Positions 18,621-29,235 of a stretch of 64,000 nt of DNA are shown in pieces; the first letter of the stretch is position 1, and the number at the start of each line of letters is the position of its first letter. The position numbers and the translations under genes are program-made. The notes below the pieces were generated by a model. The model was given only the letters and a program-made list of their open reading frames with translations. It was not told the DNA's origin and did not search any database. This DNA comes from Paragorgia papillata (Eukaryota > Cnidaria > Anthozoa > Scleralcyonacea > Coralliidae), in NCBI GenBank assembly GCA_035771165.1, contig JAWNZC010000003.1, positions 62,001-126,000 on the forward strand. The letters run 5' to 3'.

Positions 18621-19099
18621 CCACTCAGTCGAAAAGAAAGAAGGCCACAAATCACAAATGTCATGCTAGATATAATCACATGCCTCAGTTTCGCAAATCT
18701 TATTGGTCAATATCGCCAGCGGCCGCGCGGAGGACTAATAACGCGACACACAAAAAAAAAAAAAATCAAAAAAAATCGCGAAACCTAGACTCGTCTACCA
18801 CAGTTAGCCCGAGTAATTAGCCCTTTGGAGGCACATTACAGTTTAGTATCATTGCACGAGTGATGTATATAGCGGCCGGACGCAGCAAAAGCTACACCGA
18901 CGCCACACACCCTTGTCGAAAATTGAGGTGTAAATCAGCTATGGCTCTGCTCTGCTTTGTCGGTGTCTTGCACGGCTGATGTTCTTGGCACCACTATGGT
19001 GGCCCAGAGCCGCCAGAGCATTTTTCCTTCTTTTTCTTTTATTTACTCTTTATTTTTAAAATAAAAACTAAAATAAAAACAAAAATCATTCAAAATCAA

Positions 19100-19318
19100 A
19101 GTTAAATTAAAACAAAACGCAAAATCATCATGGCCCAGAGCCGCCATAGCATTTTTAAAATTAAAACAAAACGCAAAATCATCATGGCCCAGGACCGCCA
19201 TAGCATTTTTTAAATTAAAACAAAACGCAAAATCATCATGGCCCAGGGCCGCCATAGCATTTTTAAAATTAAAACAAAACGCAAAATCATCATGGCCTAG
19301 GACCGCCATAGACCAGAA
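19100..19318. repeat. 54-bp minisatellite, 4 units, keeps frame on the minus strand
   Basis: The word catcatggcc recurs at 19126, 19180, 19234 and 19288, exactly 54 bases apart. Because 54 is a multiple of 3, the minus strand carries an 18-residue repeat (GHDDFAFCFNFKNAMAALG-like) through all units in one frame. A fifth half-unit is near 18987-19026 (ggcccagagccgccagagca). There is no evidence of translation. Copy 2 is at about 43735-43940. Confidence 0.9.
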
Positions 19319-19324
19319 TGCTCT

Positions 19325-19435
19325 GCGAAAGGTTATGAGAAAAGGCAGATGAGAAAAGGCGGATGAGAAAAGGCGGATAAGGGGATAAAAGGCGGATGAG
19401 AAAACGAGGATGAGAAAACGAGGATGAGAAAAAGT
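19325..19435. repeat. Purine-rich 14-bp minisatellite
   Basis: Units of gatgagaaaaggcg and gatgagaaaacgag repeat about seven times. Copy 2 (43960-44055) has exactly one unit fewer, which accounts for the offset change of 14 bases between the two 24.6-kb copies. Confidence 0.9.
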
Positions 19436-20829
19436 GAGCTTGGGTTTTGGATCTTTGGCTGAGAATCGAGTGTAGTTTGTCGAGGGGCCGTAAAATTAGC
19501 TAAAAATATTTTTGAAATATAGTAAATATGAATTTTGAAGTAAACAAGTCTTGTCGTGGCATTTACGCAAAGTGTATGATGCTTCAATGTTTTGGAAGAC
19601 TTGTCCAAAAAAGGGCTGATCATGGCTTTCTGAGACGTCTCCTCTTGACTAGTAAAATCGTCTGGCGTTAGAGTAAAAATAGAGTTGTAGCCGCCTGGCT
19701 ACAAACCAAGAATTTGTATAATTCCAATGTCGAAATGTAATTATGTACATTAGGTTTGGCCTACAGGCAACTCTGCTGATTTACAAAAATAGCGCGGAGG
19801 TTTGCCTCTACCGCTTGCGAAATGGTTTACGCTAGGAATGAAGATAATACACGAATTATCCGGTTAGGTTTAAGATACGCATTCACTTTATCTGTCATCG
19901 ACCGCTTTCAGTCTGGCTGACGTTTGCATGGCTAACGTAGAAGTGTAATATATGCAAAATCACTTTCGAGGTTGGTGGCAAAAGAAAATTTCCCCATCAC
20001 CTTTACCACTCCCCTCACGCCCCCACTGGCGCCGTTATGCAGCTTATTCAAAAAGTTCGGTTTTCGTAAGGTCGTCTCCATATACCATGTTAGTTTATGG
20101 AGTGGCCTAAACTGAACTGAACAGTCCAATCGCTAAGTAGTCAAGTCGACTGCGTGTAGTATAACTGCTCGACTGATCACTATAACGTCGTTTCCACTAA
20201 GCGTATAACTTTGCGCGCGTGATTTCTTATTACGCAACTGAATTGAAGAGGTATAGCTCCAGTCTTTTTTGTTGCAGTAATGAATTAGGTGTGACATGTT
20301 TCGGCTCCATCTCAGTTGAAGCCGCAACTCCATCAATCTCAACTACGCATCAGAACGACGTGTTCTGAGTCGGGATAAAACTCATTATCCTGCTGAGGTC
20401 TCCGTATAATTGAGTTTATAAAATTTAAATGCAATGCAAATGAATACTGTTAATCTTTGCCTGAGATTGCAAGGAAATCGCTTGTGCGGAACCGCACTCA
20501 GCTAGCAATACAATGCAATTGTAACGCTTTGCCAATATTCAGGTGGGTTGTTAACTGGAGTGTGTTGATTGCCGCCCAAGCTGAGGTACAATCGCTCCGA
20601 TAGTCCGTTATATCATGACCACCCCAGGCAGGCCTAGCCTTTCGCCAAGTCATACGACACTAAGATTTTAGTAGAACGTCTGCAAAGGAGGCTAATGTGA
20701 CTCTTTAGGAATCTTATCAGATTGCAATATAGATCTACAACGTGCGGATTGCAATAATCTCAAACGCGCATAAAATCAACTACATTAAGAGACTTGGTCA
20801 GCACCTTACCAGGTGCATGTTGTTATTGG
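19436..20829. other. No recognised gene; one 40-codon minus-strand frame of protein-like composition
   Basis: On the minus strand near 20340-20230 a frame reads VEIDGVAASTEMEPKHVTPN then LQQKRLELYLFNSVA-stop, preceded by an AG that could be an acceptor. I do not recognise it. The rest is unannotatable AT-rich sequence. Confidence 0.3.
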
Positions 20830-21999
20830 GAATATGAAGACTAGGTCAACCAGTTTCCTATAAAACCAAAACGGCTTTTGTAAAAGCCACCAAAATTCAA
20901 AAAGAATAATAACGAACTACAGAATAAAGACTCCCGAAAAAATCCCGCTTGGCGGCAGTTAATTAGAAAATCCCACTTGGCGGTAAAGCAGGTTTCTGAC
21001 TAAGACCTTAAGTGGCTCGCATAATTGAAAAGGGCTGAGATGGGCTATAACTTTTTCACTGCTAAATTTATCTCTTTGACGAGTAAAATCGTCCGACGTT
21101 AGCCAGAGTAAAATAATAAAAGTCGACTGTAGCACTTGCAGCGATTGTTCTAGTCTGATAACCGCACTGGCTGTGGCAAAGCCGGCCATAGATATAGTCT
21201 TACTTGTACAAGTCGACGGTATAGCACGAATATTGTCCGGCGGCCGGTTTGAACAGATTACAGAAAAAAAAATCAATCGTTTTCTATAAAAATAAAATAA
21301 AAACAGACTAGACTAGAGTAATCTGTTTTCGGCAATTCAGTCAAAGACGCTGATATGTTCAATGGACCATCACCATCCAGGCAGCCTTTCAGAGTGGCGA
21401 AATGGTTGTCAGGTATATAACCGGAAACTGTCGAAAAGCATTACTCATTAACTCGGAGCTTGATCTCAAAAAAAACACCTTACTGACTATTTGACTACGG
21501 ACCATTCTATTTTTGAGGGGGAGGTTGGGCAGATACCAAAAAAAAAAATTCGAGCACAGGCTTGGCAGAGAAAAAAAATCGTGCACAGCCAAACGGTAGA
21601 TTGTAAACATGTCATAAATTGCGAAAATAATTCTTGCAGAGGTAATTTCCGCCGCAAAATAAAATTCTTGCACAGAAAAACCGCCCAAACCCCAACTCAA
21701 AATAAAATGGTCCGTCCCTTAGTAATTGCAACGATAGCTAGTCTGATAACCGCACTGACTGTGGCAAAGCCGGCCATAAATATAGTGTGACTTAGTGACT
21801 TGTACAAGTCGACCGTAGCACTGAAAAAGTTGAGAAACTGAAAGCACAAATATTGTCCAGCCGGATTGAACAGATTACAGAAAAAAAATCAATCGTTTTC
21901 TATAAAAATAAGATAAAAACAGATCAGAGTAATCTATTGTGAATATGAAGACTAGGTCGTCCATCACCAAAATTCAAAAAGAATAACGAACTGCAGAAT
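20830..21999. repeat. About one unit of the roughly 1-kb dimeric (higher-order) repeat
   Basis: The anchor gaatatgaagactaggtc occurs at 20830 and 21941 (1111 bases). Inside, two related half-units both contain agtctgataaccgcactg, caaagccggccata and atcgttttctataaaaata, one half with ggctgtggc (about 21156) and one with gactgtggc (about 21739). The B half holds a short frame, MVRPLVIATIASLITALTVA, that is kept in several units. The same repeat forms a longer array at 45451-50590. After 21999 the sequence of copy 1 departs from the array. Confidence 0.9.
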
Positions 22000-22164
22000 A
22001 AAGTCGTATTCAAAAATAATACGTGGCCATGCAGTCTCTTGTAATATTTCACATTTTATTGAAATGGCATACATTTACGTTCACTTCGTACCACGCCATA
22101 ATTCAACCTTTGAAAGTCGATGGGTATTCTATAATTTAGATCAAATGGTAGAAACGGTGGTAAA

Positions 22165-22235
22165 CTCCCGGTATTGTGGTTGAACTAAATGCTGACGTTT
22201 TGAGCGAAATCCCTTCATCAGAGGAAACTGTGTAA
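22165..22235. repeat. Penelope-linker-like motif
   Basis: tgctgacgttttgagcgaaa followed by tcccttcatcagaggaa gives, on the complement, the pattern CTGATGAAGGg..TTTCGCTCAAAACGTCAG. The same CTGAnGAA...GAAACGT architecture recurs at 50858-50890, 55225-55375, 58640-58770 and 62215-62340, and near 17650. It is found 3' of Penelope-like ORFs in many animals (recall). Confidence 0.5.
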
Positions 22236-22509
22236 AGCTTTTTCATTCTAAAATTTACCTAGTAAATGAAAACTCACAGTGCTGTTTAGGAGTCTTTGTT
22301 GCCCAAAGGCTGTGAGATGACTTTGTCACAATTCGTGAGATGATCGGCACCGCGCTGTTTTTGAAGTCAAACGCAGTTCCCGATGTCTAGTAGACAAACA
22401 ACTTACTAAGAAAATCCGGCGTAACCTCACACAACCTATTGAATTTATCGTTATTTATGAAACCAAAAAGACTTCGTATTTCGTCTCAAACAAGGACAAA
22501 ATCCCCGAA

Positions 22510-22611
22510 ACCTCTCGCAGTAAGGTTTTCTGCGAAATTTCTTGCCTGGGTTGTAGCAAACGCTGTATAGGCAAAACAGAACGTTGTTTGTCACTAGACT
22601 TCAGGAACATA
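22510..22611 (+). pseudogene. Second GIY-YIG fragment of a Penelope-like element
   Basis: The frame reads TSRSKVFCEISCLGCSKRCI then GKTERCLSLDFRNI. Compared with 17752-17853 the Tyr of the second motif is replaced (RCIGKT instead of KYIGKT), consistent with decay. It occurs only in copy 1, because 22000-24629 has no partner in the window. Confidence 0.7.
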
Positions 22612-23300
22612 CTTTTGGGTATTTCACCACATTTCAGTTTTTCATCGGTTAAAATTTGCCGCTTTCGTGTTGTTAAATCTCGGTATAGAGCAGTAGATAT
22701 TACCCGATCCGAGAGTTGGCGGATAACTATCAACCAATCAGAGATGAATTCTTAATTTAGAACATCTTTACTCATGCCACTGTCTTCGCAGAGGTCCGAC
22801 CGAAGCTTCAACCAATCCTATTTCAAGAATTTTGATCCGTTTAAAACATCAAGTTACGGGAAAGGTATAAACCGATTATTTATGGAGTACTTGCAATCAG
22901 GGCTGCCAGGTCCTCTGGGCCAAAATAAGCCAAACGCATGTTCAAAATAAGCCAAAAAAGCCAAACTCTAAAATTAAGGCGGGGGATTGCATGTATTCTA
23001 TAAATAATCGGTTTATACCTTTTCCCGTACCTTGAAGTTTTAAACGGATCAAAACTCTTGAATTATGATTGGTTGAAACTGGAAAAATTATGCGGTCGGA
23101 CCTCTGCGAAGACAGTGGCATGCGTGACGATGTTCTAAATAAAGAATTCGTCTCTGATTGGTTGATAGTTATCCCATGGTTATCCAACTCTCGGATCGGG
23201 TAATCTCTACTGCTCTATAGCGATATTTAACAATTAGTCTTTCTAAACAACAAAGTGGCAAATTTTAACCGATGAAAAACTCAAATATGGTGAAATGACC
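22608..23300. repeat. Foldback with about 280-bp arms
   Basis: The left arm 22608-22885 and right arm 22992-23300 are inverted copies sharing gtagatattacccgatccga, the cagaggtccgaccg block and accgattatttatgga blocks. The 105-bp centre begins with a different element's end (22898). The arms differ at perhaps one base in fifteen, so this is older than the tandem duplication. Confidence 0.8.
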
Positions 23301-23425
23301 GACGATTTTCCATTTTTTTAGAAAATAAGCCAAAAAATAGTTTTAAGCCGAATGAAATTTTTCCAAGCCAAACCTTGTAAAAACAAGGCAAATTTGGCTT
23401 AAAAAAAGCCAAACAGGCAACCCTG
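22898..23425. mobile_element. hAT-like non-autonomous element with AAGCCAAA motifs
   Basis: Left end CAGGGCTGCCAGGTCC and right end AGGCAACCCTG are complementary apart from one base and start with the CAGGG seen in many hAT TIRs. Sub-terminal aataagccaaa words occur in inverted orientation at both ends. No clear 8-bp target duplication is visible (ttgcaat versus tctaaga), so boundaries are tentative. It overlaps the right arm of the foldback 22608-23300. Confidence 0.5.
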
Positions 23426-24011
23426 TCTAAGAAACATATTTGTTTAAGGACAGTAAAACACTTAAAGTGTCACTGAGGCAAAAAACGCCTTTCAGTGACC
23501 TGAACAGAAATTTTCTCAATTCGGCAAATAACATAAATATAGTATATTTGCAATTTCACTGTATATTTTTCCCATTCTGAGGGTAGGAAGACTTGAACCA
23601 TTGATCTTGGGAAATCATACCGTGTCAATTTCAAAAACCGGGTGTAGAGACCTTTGAATTTTTGTCTTTTTGATGTAGGTCTATTGCAAATTTACAACAA
23701 CAATAGTTTATTCACCAGAAAATAAAAATAAATTATTACAAAATAAATGTTCGACAAAAGATAAAGGTAAATACCACCCAAGACATAAACGAGCTATTAA
23801 TATATATGAGTTAATCTAGCTTGGTGGATATGAATATTGTTTTTATAAAAGTATATGGTCGAGGAAATACGTATATATACACGGTAAAACACGCTAAATA
23901 GAAAACAACACATTATGATGGCTAGAATAATCTTTAATGATACAGCGGAAATATATGGAAGTGCATGCAAGTAATCAAAATATGAAGTGGATGAAAGAAG
24001 GAGGAACATTA

Positions 24012-24140
24012 CTAGCAAACTACTAGGTATATGACTGCTTCAGTTTCTTTTTGTATTTTATTTTTGAAAGCTCTAAAGCCTTCACACAGTGGGTTCCATA
24101 TAGTAGCGCCTTTGTACCGTATGTTCAATTTACCAGCCTC
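24012..24140 (-). pseudogene. LINE RT C-terminal tail
   Basis: The minus-strand frame reads EAGKLNIRYKGATIWNPLCE followed by GFRAFKNKIQKE and a stop at 24012. The xLxIRYxGxxxWNxLP...FK pattern is the end of LINE ORF2. It is truncated and present only in this unit. Flanking 23430-24011 and 24141-24434 contain nothing else I recognise. Confidence 0.65.
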
Positions 24141-24434
24141 AATATAATGACTTTCGTGTAGCTAATCTGGTATCATAGTTATGTTTAGCCGTTGATACTA
24201 AATCAAGAAAATGATTAAATGTTGGGAGTAAATTATGTTAAAATTCAAACATAAGCAGCAGTTAAATAAGTAGATAAGGTCTAAAATGTTTTAAGGTTTT
24301 TAAAGCACTAAGGATAGAATTTGAACGTGCATCCGGCTTGGAGAAAGTTATTCTCTTTAGTCGCCTTTTTTGAAAGCGGCCCGCGCGGGAGTATGCTAGG
24401 CTCTGGGTACGAGATTGCTTCTGTACTTGTGGGT

Positions 24435-24807
24435 TTAAATTCTAAATACACCGAAGTAGGATGCAGTGTTGCCGCTGTTGACAAAACGCAGTTGTTTCTC
24501 ACGAACAGCAAACAGCAACATACACTACATCTCCCCTATTCAACGAATGTATTCCAGAGGCATACAAAGTAAGAAAACCTGATTTCTTGCCTGCCAAGCC
24601 ATTGGACTGGATCGCCCGAAATGAAATTTTCGTGAAGTAATAAATGTTATCGTAGTCTTGTGGTTCCTCTGGTTTTCTCACCACTTGAAAATAAATTTGT
24701 GCATAAATATTATATTTTCCTACATCTGAAATATAGATATAGGAATTGTTGGCAAATATGCCAGGTGCAATGTCCCAATGATTTGCTGGACCACATGCTC
24801 ATTGGAA
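24435..24807 (-). pseudogene. Damaged TNF-homology exon, diverged paralog of 3629-4032
   Basis: After acceptor aatatag at 24807, the minus strand shows NNSYIYISDVGKYNIYAQIY, FLTLYASGIHSLNRGDVVYV, and finally LRFVNSGNTASYFGVFRI then TAA (24435-24437). Two lesions break it: a 2-nt deletion before APGIFANNS compared with the sister exon, and a 7-bp tandem duplication (tgctgtt twice, near 24512-24525) that shifts frame just after the VYVAV strand. The 3' flank (ctgggtacgagattgcttct) is shared with the sister exon's flank near 2758-2780, so both came from one duplicated block. Confidence 0.75.
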
Positions 24808-27800
24808 CTATATTAAAAGGGGAATCTTCCCAGTGGCCTGTGCGATCCATTATAGTTGTCTAATTTGAAAGAACTATTGAAGTGATACATTAAACCATTT
24901 TACAACTTTTGAATATCTCGCTTCGTTCTTAAGATATTTTAATTTGTTTGATGTGCAAATCCGATAATCATGACGTCATTGTGTGACACAGCATCACAAA
25001 ATCACATGTATCTTGTTGAGTAATGCACAAGATCACCTGAAGCTGAGAGTGTGCGTAGAAACTTGGTACATATTTTGTTTTTGTTGAAAACTCTAAACGA
25101 TACACATGATTTTGTGATGCTATCACACAAACACAATGGCGTCATGATTATCTGATTTGCATATCAAAAAATTTACTGCATATATCGAGAAGGAAGCGAG
25201 TTATACAAAAGTTGTAAAAAGGAATTTTTTTACGATTTCTAATTGATCTTTTAGCGTGGCTGCTCCAAAACTTTGGAACGAACTTTCGAAAGAAATACGT
25301 GATATTTCATCTCTTAGTGTTTTTAAAACTAATCTTAAAACTCATCTTTTTCAGTTAGTTTTTAATATCTAGGTGTTTTACTATTAAAGTGCTTATAAAC
25401 CCAAAATGGGTTTTTGGTGATTCGAATAGAGCATAAAAAGTTAGTTAATAAGTTCTACATTGGTTTTTGCGTTAGAATTTTAGTTTCGGAGATATAACGG
25501 GTCAAACATGCAAATTTTGCCATTTTTTGAAAAAAAGTTGCGCACCCAAAATAACACCCAGAGGCCTGGATCCCAGGAACCCATCTTCATGAACAATATA
25601 GACTATATATTGTGAATCGCCGACAAGTGAAGAGTTTTTCTCGAAAAATGCCCGAACGGTGTGTCGCTTATGGGTGTTCGAACATTGCAGATACCAGAAA
25701 AGGTATTTTTATATATCAGGCGTAAAATGTATCTGATATATAAAAATGTATCTGATATATAAAAATACCTTTTCTAGTATCTTTTTGGAATGATAGCTCG
25801 CCCGTAGCAGCTAAACGAAGGACGAAATGGGTGAACTTCAGTCGACGAAGACGAGACAAATGGACGCCTGATATAAAAAAATACCTTTTTCTGGTATCTG
25901 CAATGTTTCGAACACCCATAAGCGACACACCATTAGGCATTTTTTCGAGAAAAACTCTTCACTTGTCGGCGATTCACAATATAATGTCTATATTGTTGAT
26001 GAAGATCTGGGTGTTATTTTGGGGCGCGCGACTTTATTTCACAAAATTTGCATGTTTGATCCGTTATATCTCCGAAACTAACATTCTAACGCAAAAACTA
26101 ATGTAGAACGTATTAATTAACTTTTTATGCTCTATCCGAATCACCATTTTGGGTTTATAAGCACTTTAAATTCTACCCAGAGCCTTCGCGGCCAAAGCTG
26201 AAACGAAAGCCTGGGCCGCGAAGGCTCTGAGAACGAGATTGCAAAGAAACAACCACTGATCTCGAAAGAAGACTGGATCGAGTAACTATGAAAAAATGAG
26301 GCCATTTACGTAGTCGATAAGCCTTCTGTTGGTTTATAATTTATATGATATTACCATATACAAAGTAGAATAATTTTGTTATAAAAAAGACCTAGAAAGC
26401 ACATAAGAAGGCCAAAAGGTATTATTATCGCAACGTTAGGCCTTTTAGAAATCGGATTTTCTACCACCCGTATTCAGTAGGATACTCTATCCCGTCTTCT
26501 TTTAAGATCAGTGTAAACAACGATAACACCTACTTCGTATTTTTTGAGCCTAGGACACCCCGCCGCGCGGGAGTATGTTTGGCTTTGGGTACGAGCATGG
26601 GCTTTAGGAAAGGCTCTATGTGGCTCGAGTGAAAAGTTGTTTCAGCATACGATTGTTAACAAAAAATTGTGTACTTGTCTTACCATAATGTTCAATGAAC
26701 TTCCTTGTATATGATCCGTAGTTGTCTATGGTAGCTTGAAATACGCCACAATAGATTTGCCTTCGACTTGAATTTTAAACGGCCATGTTTACTAGGCCCA
26801 ATCCTTCAAACTGTCATACGGCTTACGCGTACTAATTAATGACGTCACACGTCCGCTGGAAAGTCCAAAAAATAAGAGGGTAGGATCTTTGATTTTTCAT
26901 CGTCATGAGCGGGATGAAGCGACACTACCATATATGGCACAAACGTGTCTCCAACTTCCATATATGGAAACAACCTGTCCCCTGCCCCAATCCACCTAGC
27001 AACTCGCGTTTATTCTGACGTCAGAACCTTCATCCTGCTCTTGACGATTGGAACAGATCACATGGTATGTAATCCAGATAGCTGATTGGTTTAGAAGAGT
27101 ACCACACCCACTTTGATCCTACCCTCTCAATTCTTAATATTTTAGTACGCGTATTAAGCCTAGTAAACATGGCCGTTCAAAATTCAAGTCGAAGGGTATT
27201 CGGTGAATTTATAGAAAGACTGCATGCAAAGCTATTGTAGCGTATTTCAAGCTACCATAGACAGCTACGGATCGTATACAAGGAAGTTCATTGAACATTA
27301 AGGTAAGAAAAATGCACAATTTTTTGTTAACAATCGTATGCTGAAACAACTTTTCACTCGAGCCACATAGAGCCTTTCCTAAAGCCCATGGTACGAGATT
27401 GCTTCTGTACTATACAGTAAAAACCCGCGTATAAGAACCTAGTGATTTAAGAACCTACAGGCTGAAATGTGGAATTTTGATGGTCAAAATTTGGGACTTT
27501 AATTGAGAAATTTACTCCAATTAACTACATCTTATTCAAAAAATCATAAGCATTACTTTTATTGATGAAAATACAGTTGAAGCGGCCAAATCATTGTCAT
27601 TCTGCCTGTCGTAACAATACACCATATCAACTTTTGAAAAAAAATTAAGAACCTATTAAGAATCTAATCAGCCTGAATTGTGAAAATCTACCCCAAAATA
27701 TAAGAACCTGTTCAGCCTGACTTCGAAAAATCTTTATACGCGGGTTTTTACCAGTGAACTGTATATAACCTGGAACGCTAATTCCATAAGAAAGTCCCTA

Positions 27801-28261
27801 TGATTTGCTGAAGCCAATATGGCGGCTATAAACAGCCCGTTTAAGATAAGTTTCTGGATGCTCGGAAATGAATTTTTAACAGCATCTAAGCTTTTCTCAA
27901 ATAAATGATGCCAAAATATCTCTGAACCCTTTCCGTAAAGTCTACTAACACAGAAAAACCAAAAATTTTCGCGCGGTCTTTTCATGTTGTTCGTCTTGTA
28001 CGTGTGATATTTCGGTTGCTTATTAACCATTTTTTATTTTAAGCACATTTATTTAAAGCTCTTTTGTCCTAGTTTAATATATGCAGAAATTGGCAAGTGC
28101 TTAACAAAAAGAAAATGGCAAAATTTATCGATTTTCAAACTATATTTTTCGACGCCATTTTGTAAAAAGGGACTGGGGCAACCTGCAAAATCATCACTCA
28201 TGGGTGGCTTCAAAGATGGCGGCGGAGTTAGCGTTCCAGGTTATATACAGTTCACTGGTTT

Positions 28262-28665
28262 TTACTGTATTCGGAATGCACCGAAGTAACTGGCAGTGTT
28301 GCCTCTGTTGATAAACCGCAGTTGTTTCGGATTAACAGAGACATACACTACATCTCCCCATGCCAACGCATGTATGCCAGAGGCATACAAAGTAAAAAAA
28401 AAAGACTCCTTCCCTGCCAAAGGGTTTGTCATTACCGCCCGAAATAAGGTTGTCGTCTCGCCTTTCCTATTTCGTCGTAACACAAAAATTACGAAGTACG
28501 TGTTATCGTACTCCGCCCGTGCCTCTCTAACAACGGCAAAGTATAATTGAAAATATATATAATATGTTCCTACATCTAAAAAATAGATGTAGGAATCGTT
28601 CTTAACTACTGACATTCCAGGCGTGCAGTGGCCCAATGAGTCAGCTGACCATATGTCCAGTGGAA
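28262..28665 (-). CDS. Second copy of the TNF-homology terminal exon
   Basis: The same open frame, acceptor and MITE-supplied stop codon as 3629-4032, with an identical predicted peptide. It reads toward 24630 and would be spliced from the anchor exon at 42816-42944. Keeping both copies intact with no coding change is consistent either with very recent duplication or with one locus assembled twice. Confidence 0.7.
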
Positions 28666-28809
28666 CTATATTAAAAGGGGAAAAGAAGCGAAAATTTAAT
28701 ATTGGTTAGGTCATCTTGTATAAGACACATGTCATGGAATTGAAAATAGTTATACTTGATACAAAAAAGGTCAAAAAACATAAATTAAAAATAGATAAAA
28801 ATTGTCCTC

Positions 28810-29235
28810 TTAAAATGTTGTAAAGTATAGGCAAGTTCTTGATATCTTCAGATTTCGTTCTAAGACCTTAACAATTAGCTCTTCGCTTTTGGATCTAATA
28901 GATCTAAAATTATTCTTCTTACGAGTACTATCATGCTGAACATCCCACGCACCGGTCATGATGCGGAAAGTAACACTGTCTATTTCGATATGATTATTAA
29001 CTACCTTGTACATATAAATACGACGCTGAGCCGAGCGCCTAATCTTAAGATCTAACCAGTTCAGGGTTTTTAGATTATCAGTCGTAGATGAATATACAGA
29101 TCGCTCAAGAATCAATTTACCAGCCTTATTTTGCATTGATTGTATTAACAAGTTCATCAAAGCAGCATTATTCTTATAACCCCAAAATATACGTTTGTAT
29201 ATTCCAGGACTGGCAGAACCATGGTATACTAACAA
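28810..29235 (-). pseudogene. Copy 2 of the LINE RT C-terminal fragment
   Basis: As 4177-4602, with one substitution (attattcttctt for attcttcttctt) that changes a Lys to Asn. Confidence 0.8.

Larger units (their letters stand above)
1..24629. repeat. First copy of a 24.6-kb tandem segmental repeat
   Basis: Base 1 onward is repeated from base 24630 with the same order of every feature until about 46195. The offset drifts only from 24629 to 24637 and back to 24621, through a handful of small indels such as one 14-bp unit lost from a purine repeat near 19360. The first 178 bases are the right part of the TNF-like pseudo-exon found whole at 24435-24807, so the sequence left of the window is probably the end of another copy. 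Bases 22000-24629 are not present after copy 2. This could be a genuine recent tandem duplication or two haplotypes joined by the assembler. Confidence 0.95.

Noticed and set aside
19100..19318. CRISPR-like array
   Set aside because: Units are contiguous 54-bp direct repeats with no unique spacers, in animal DNA.
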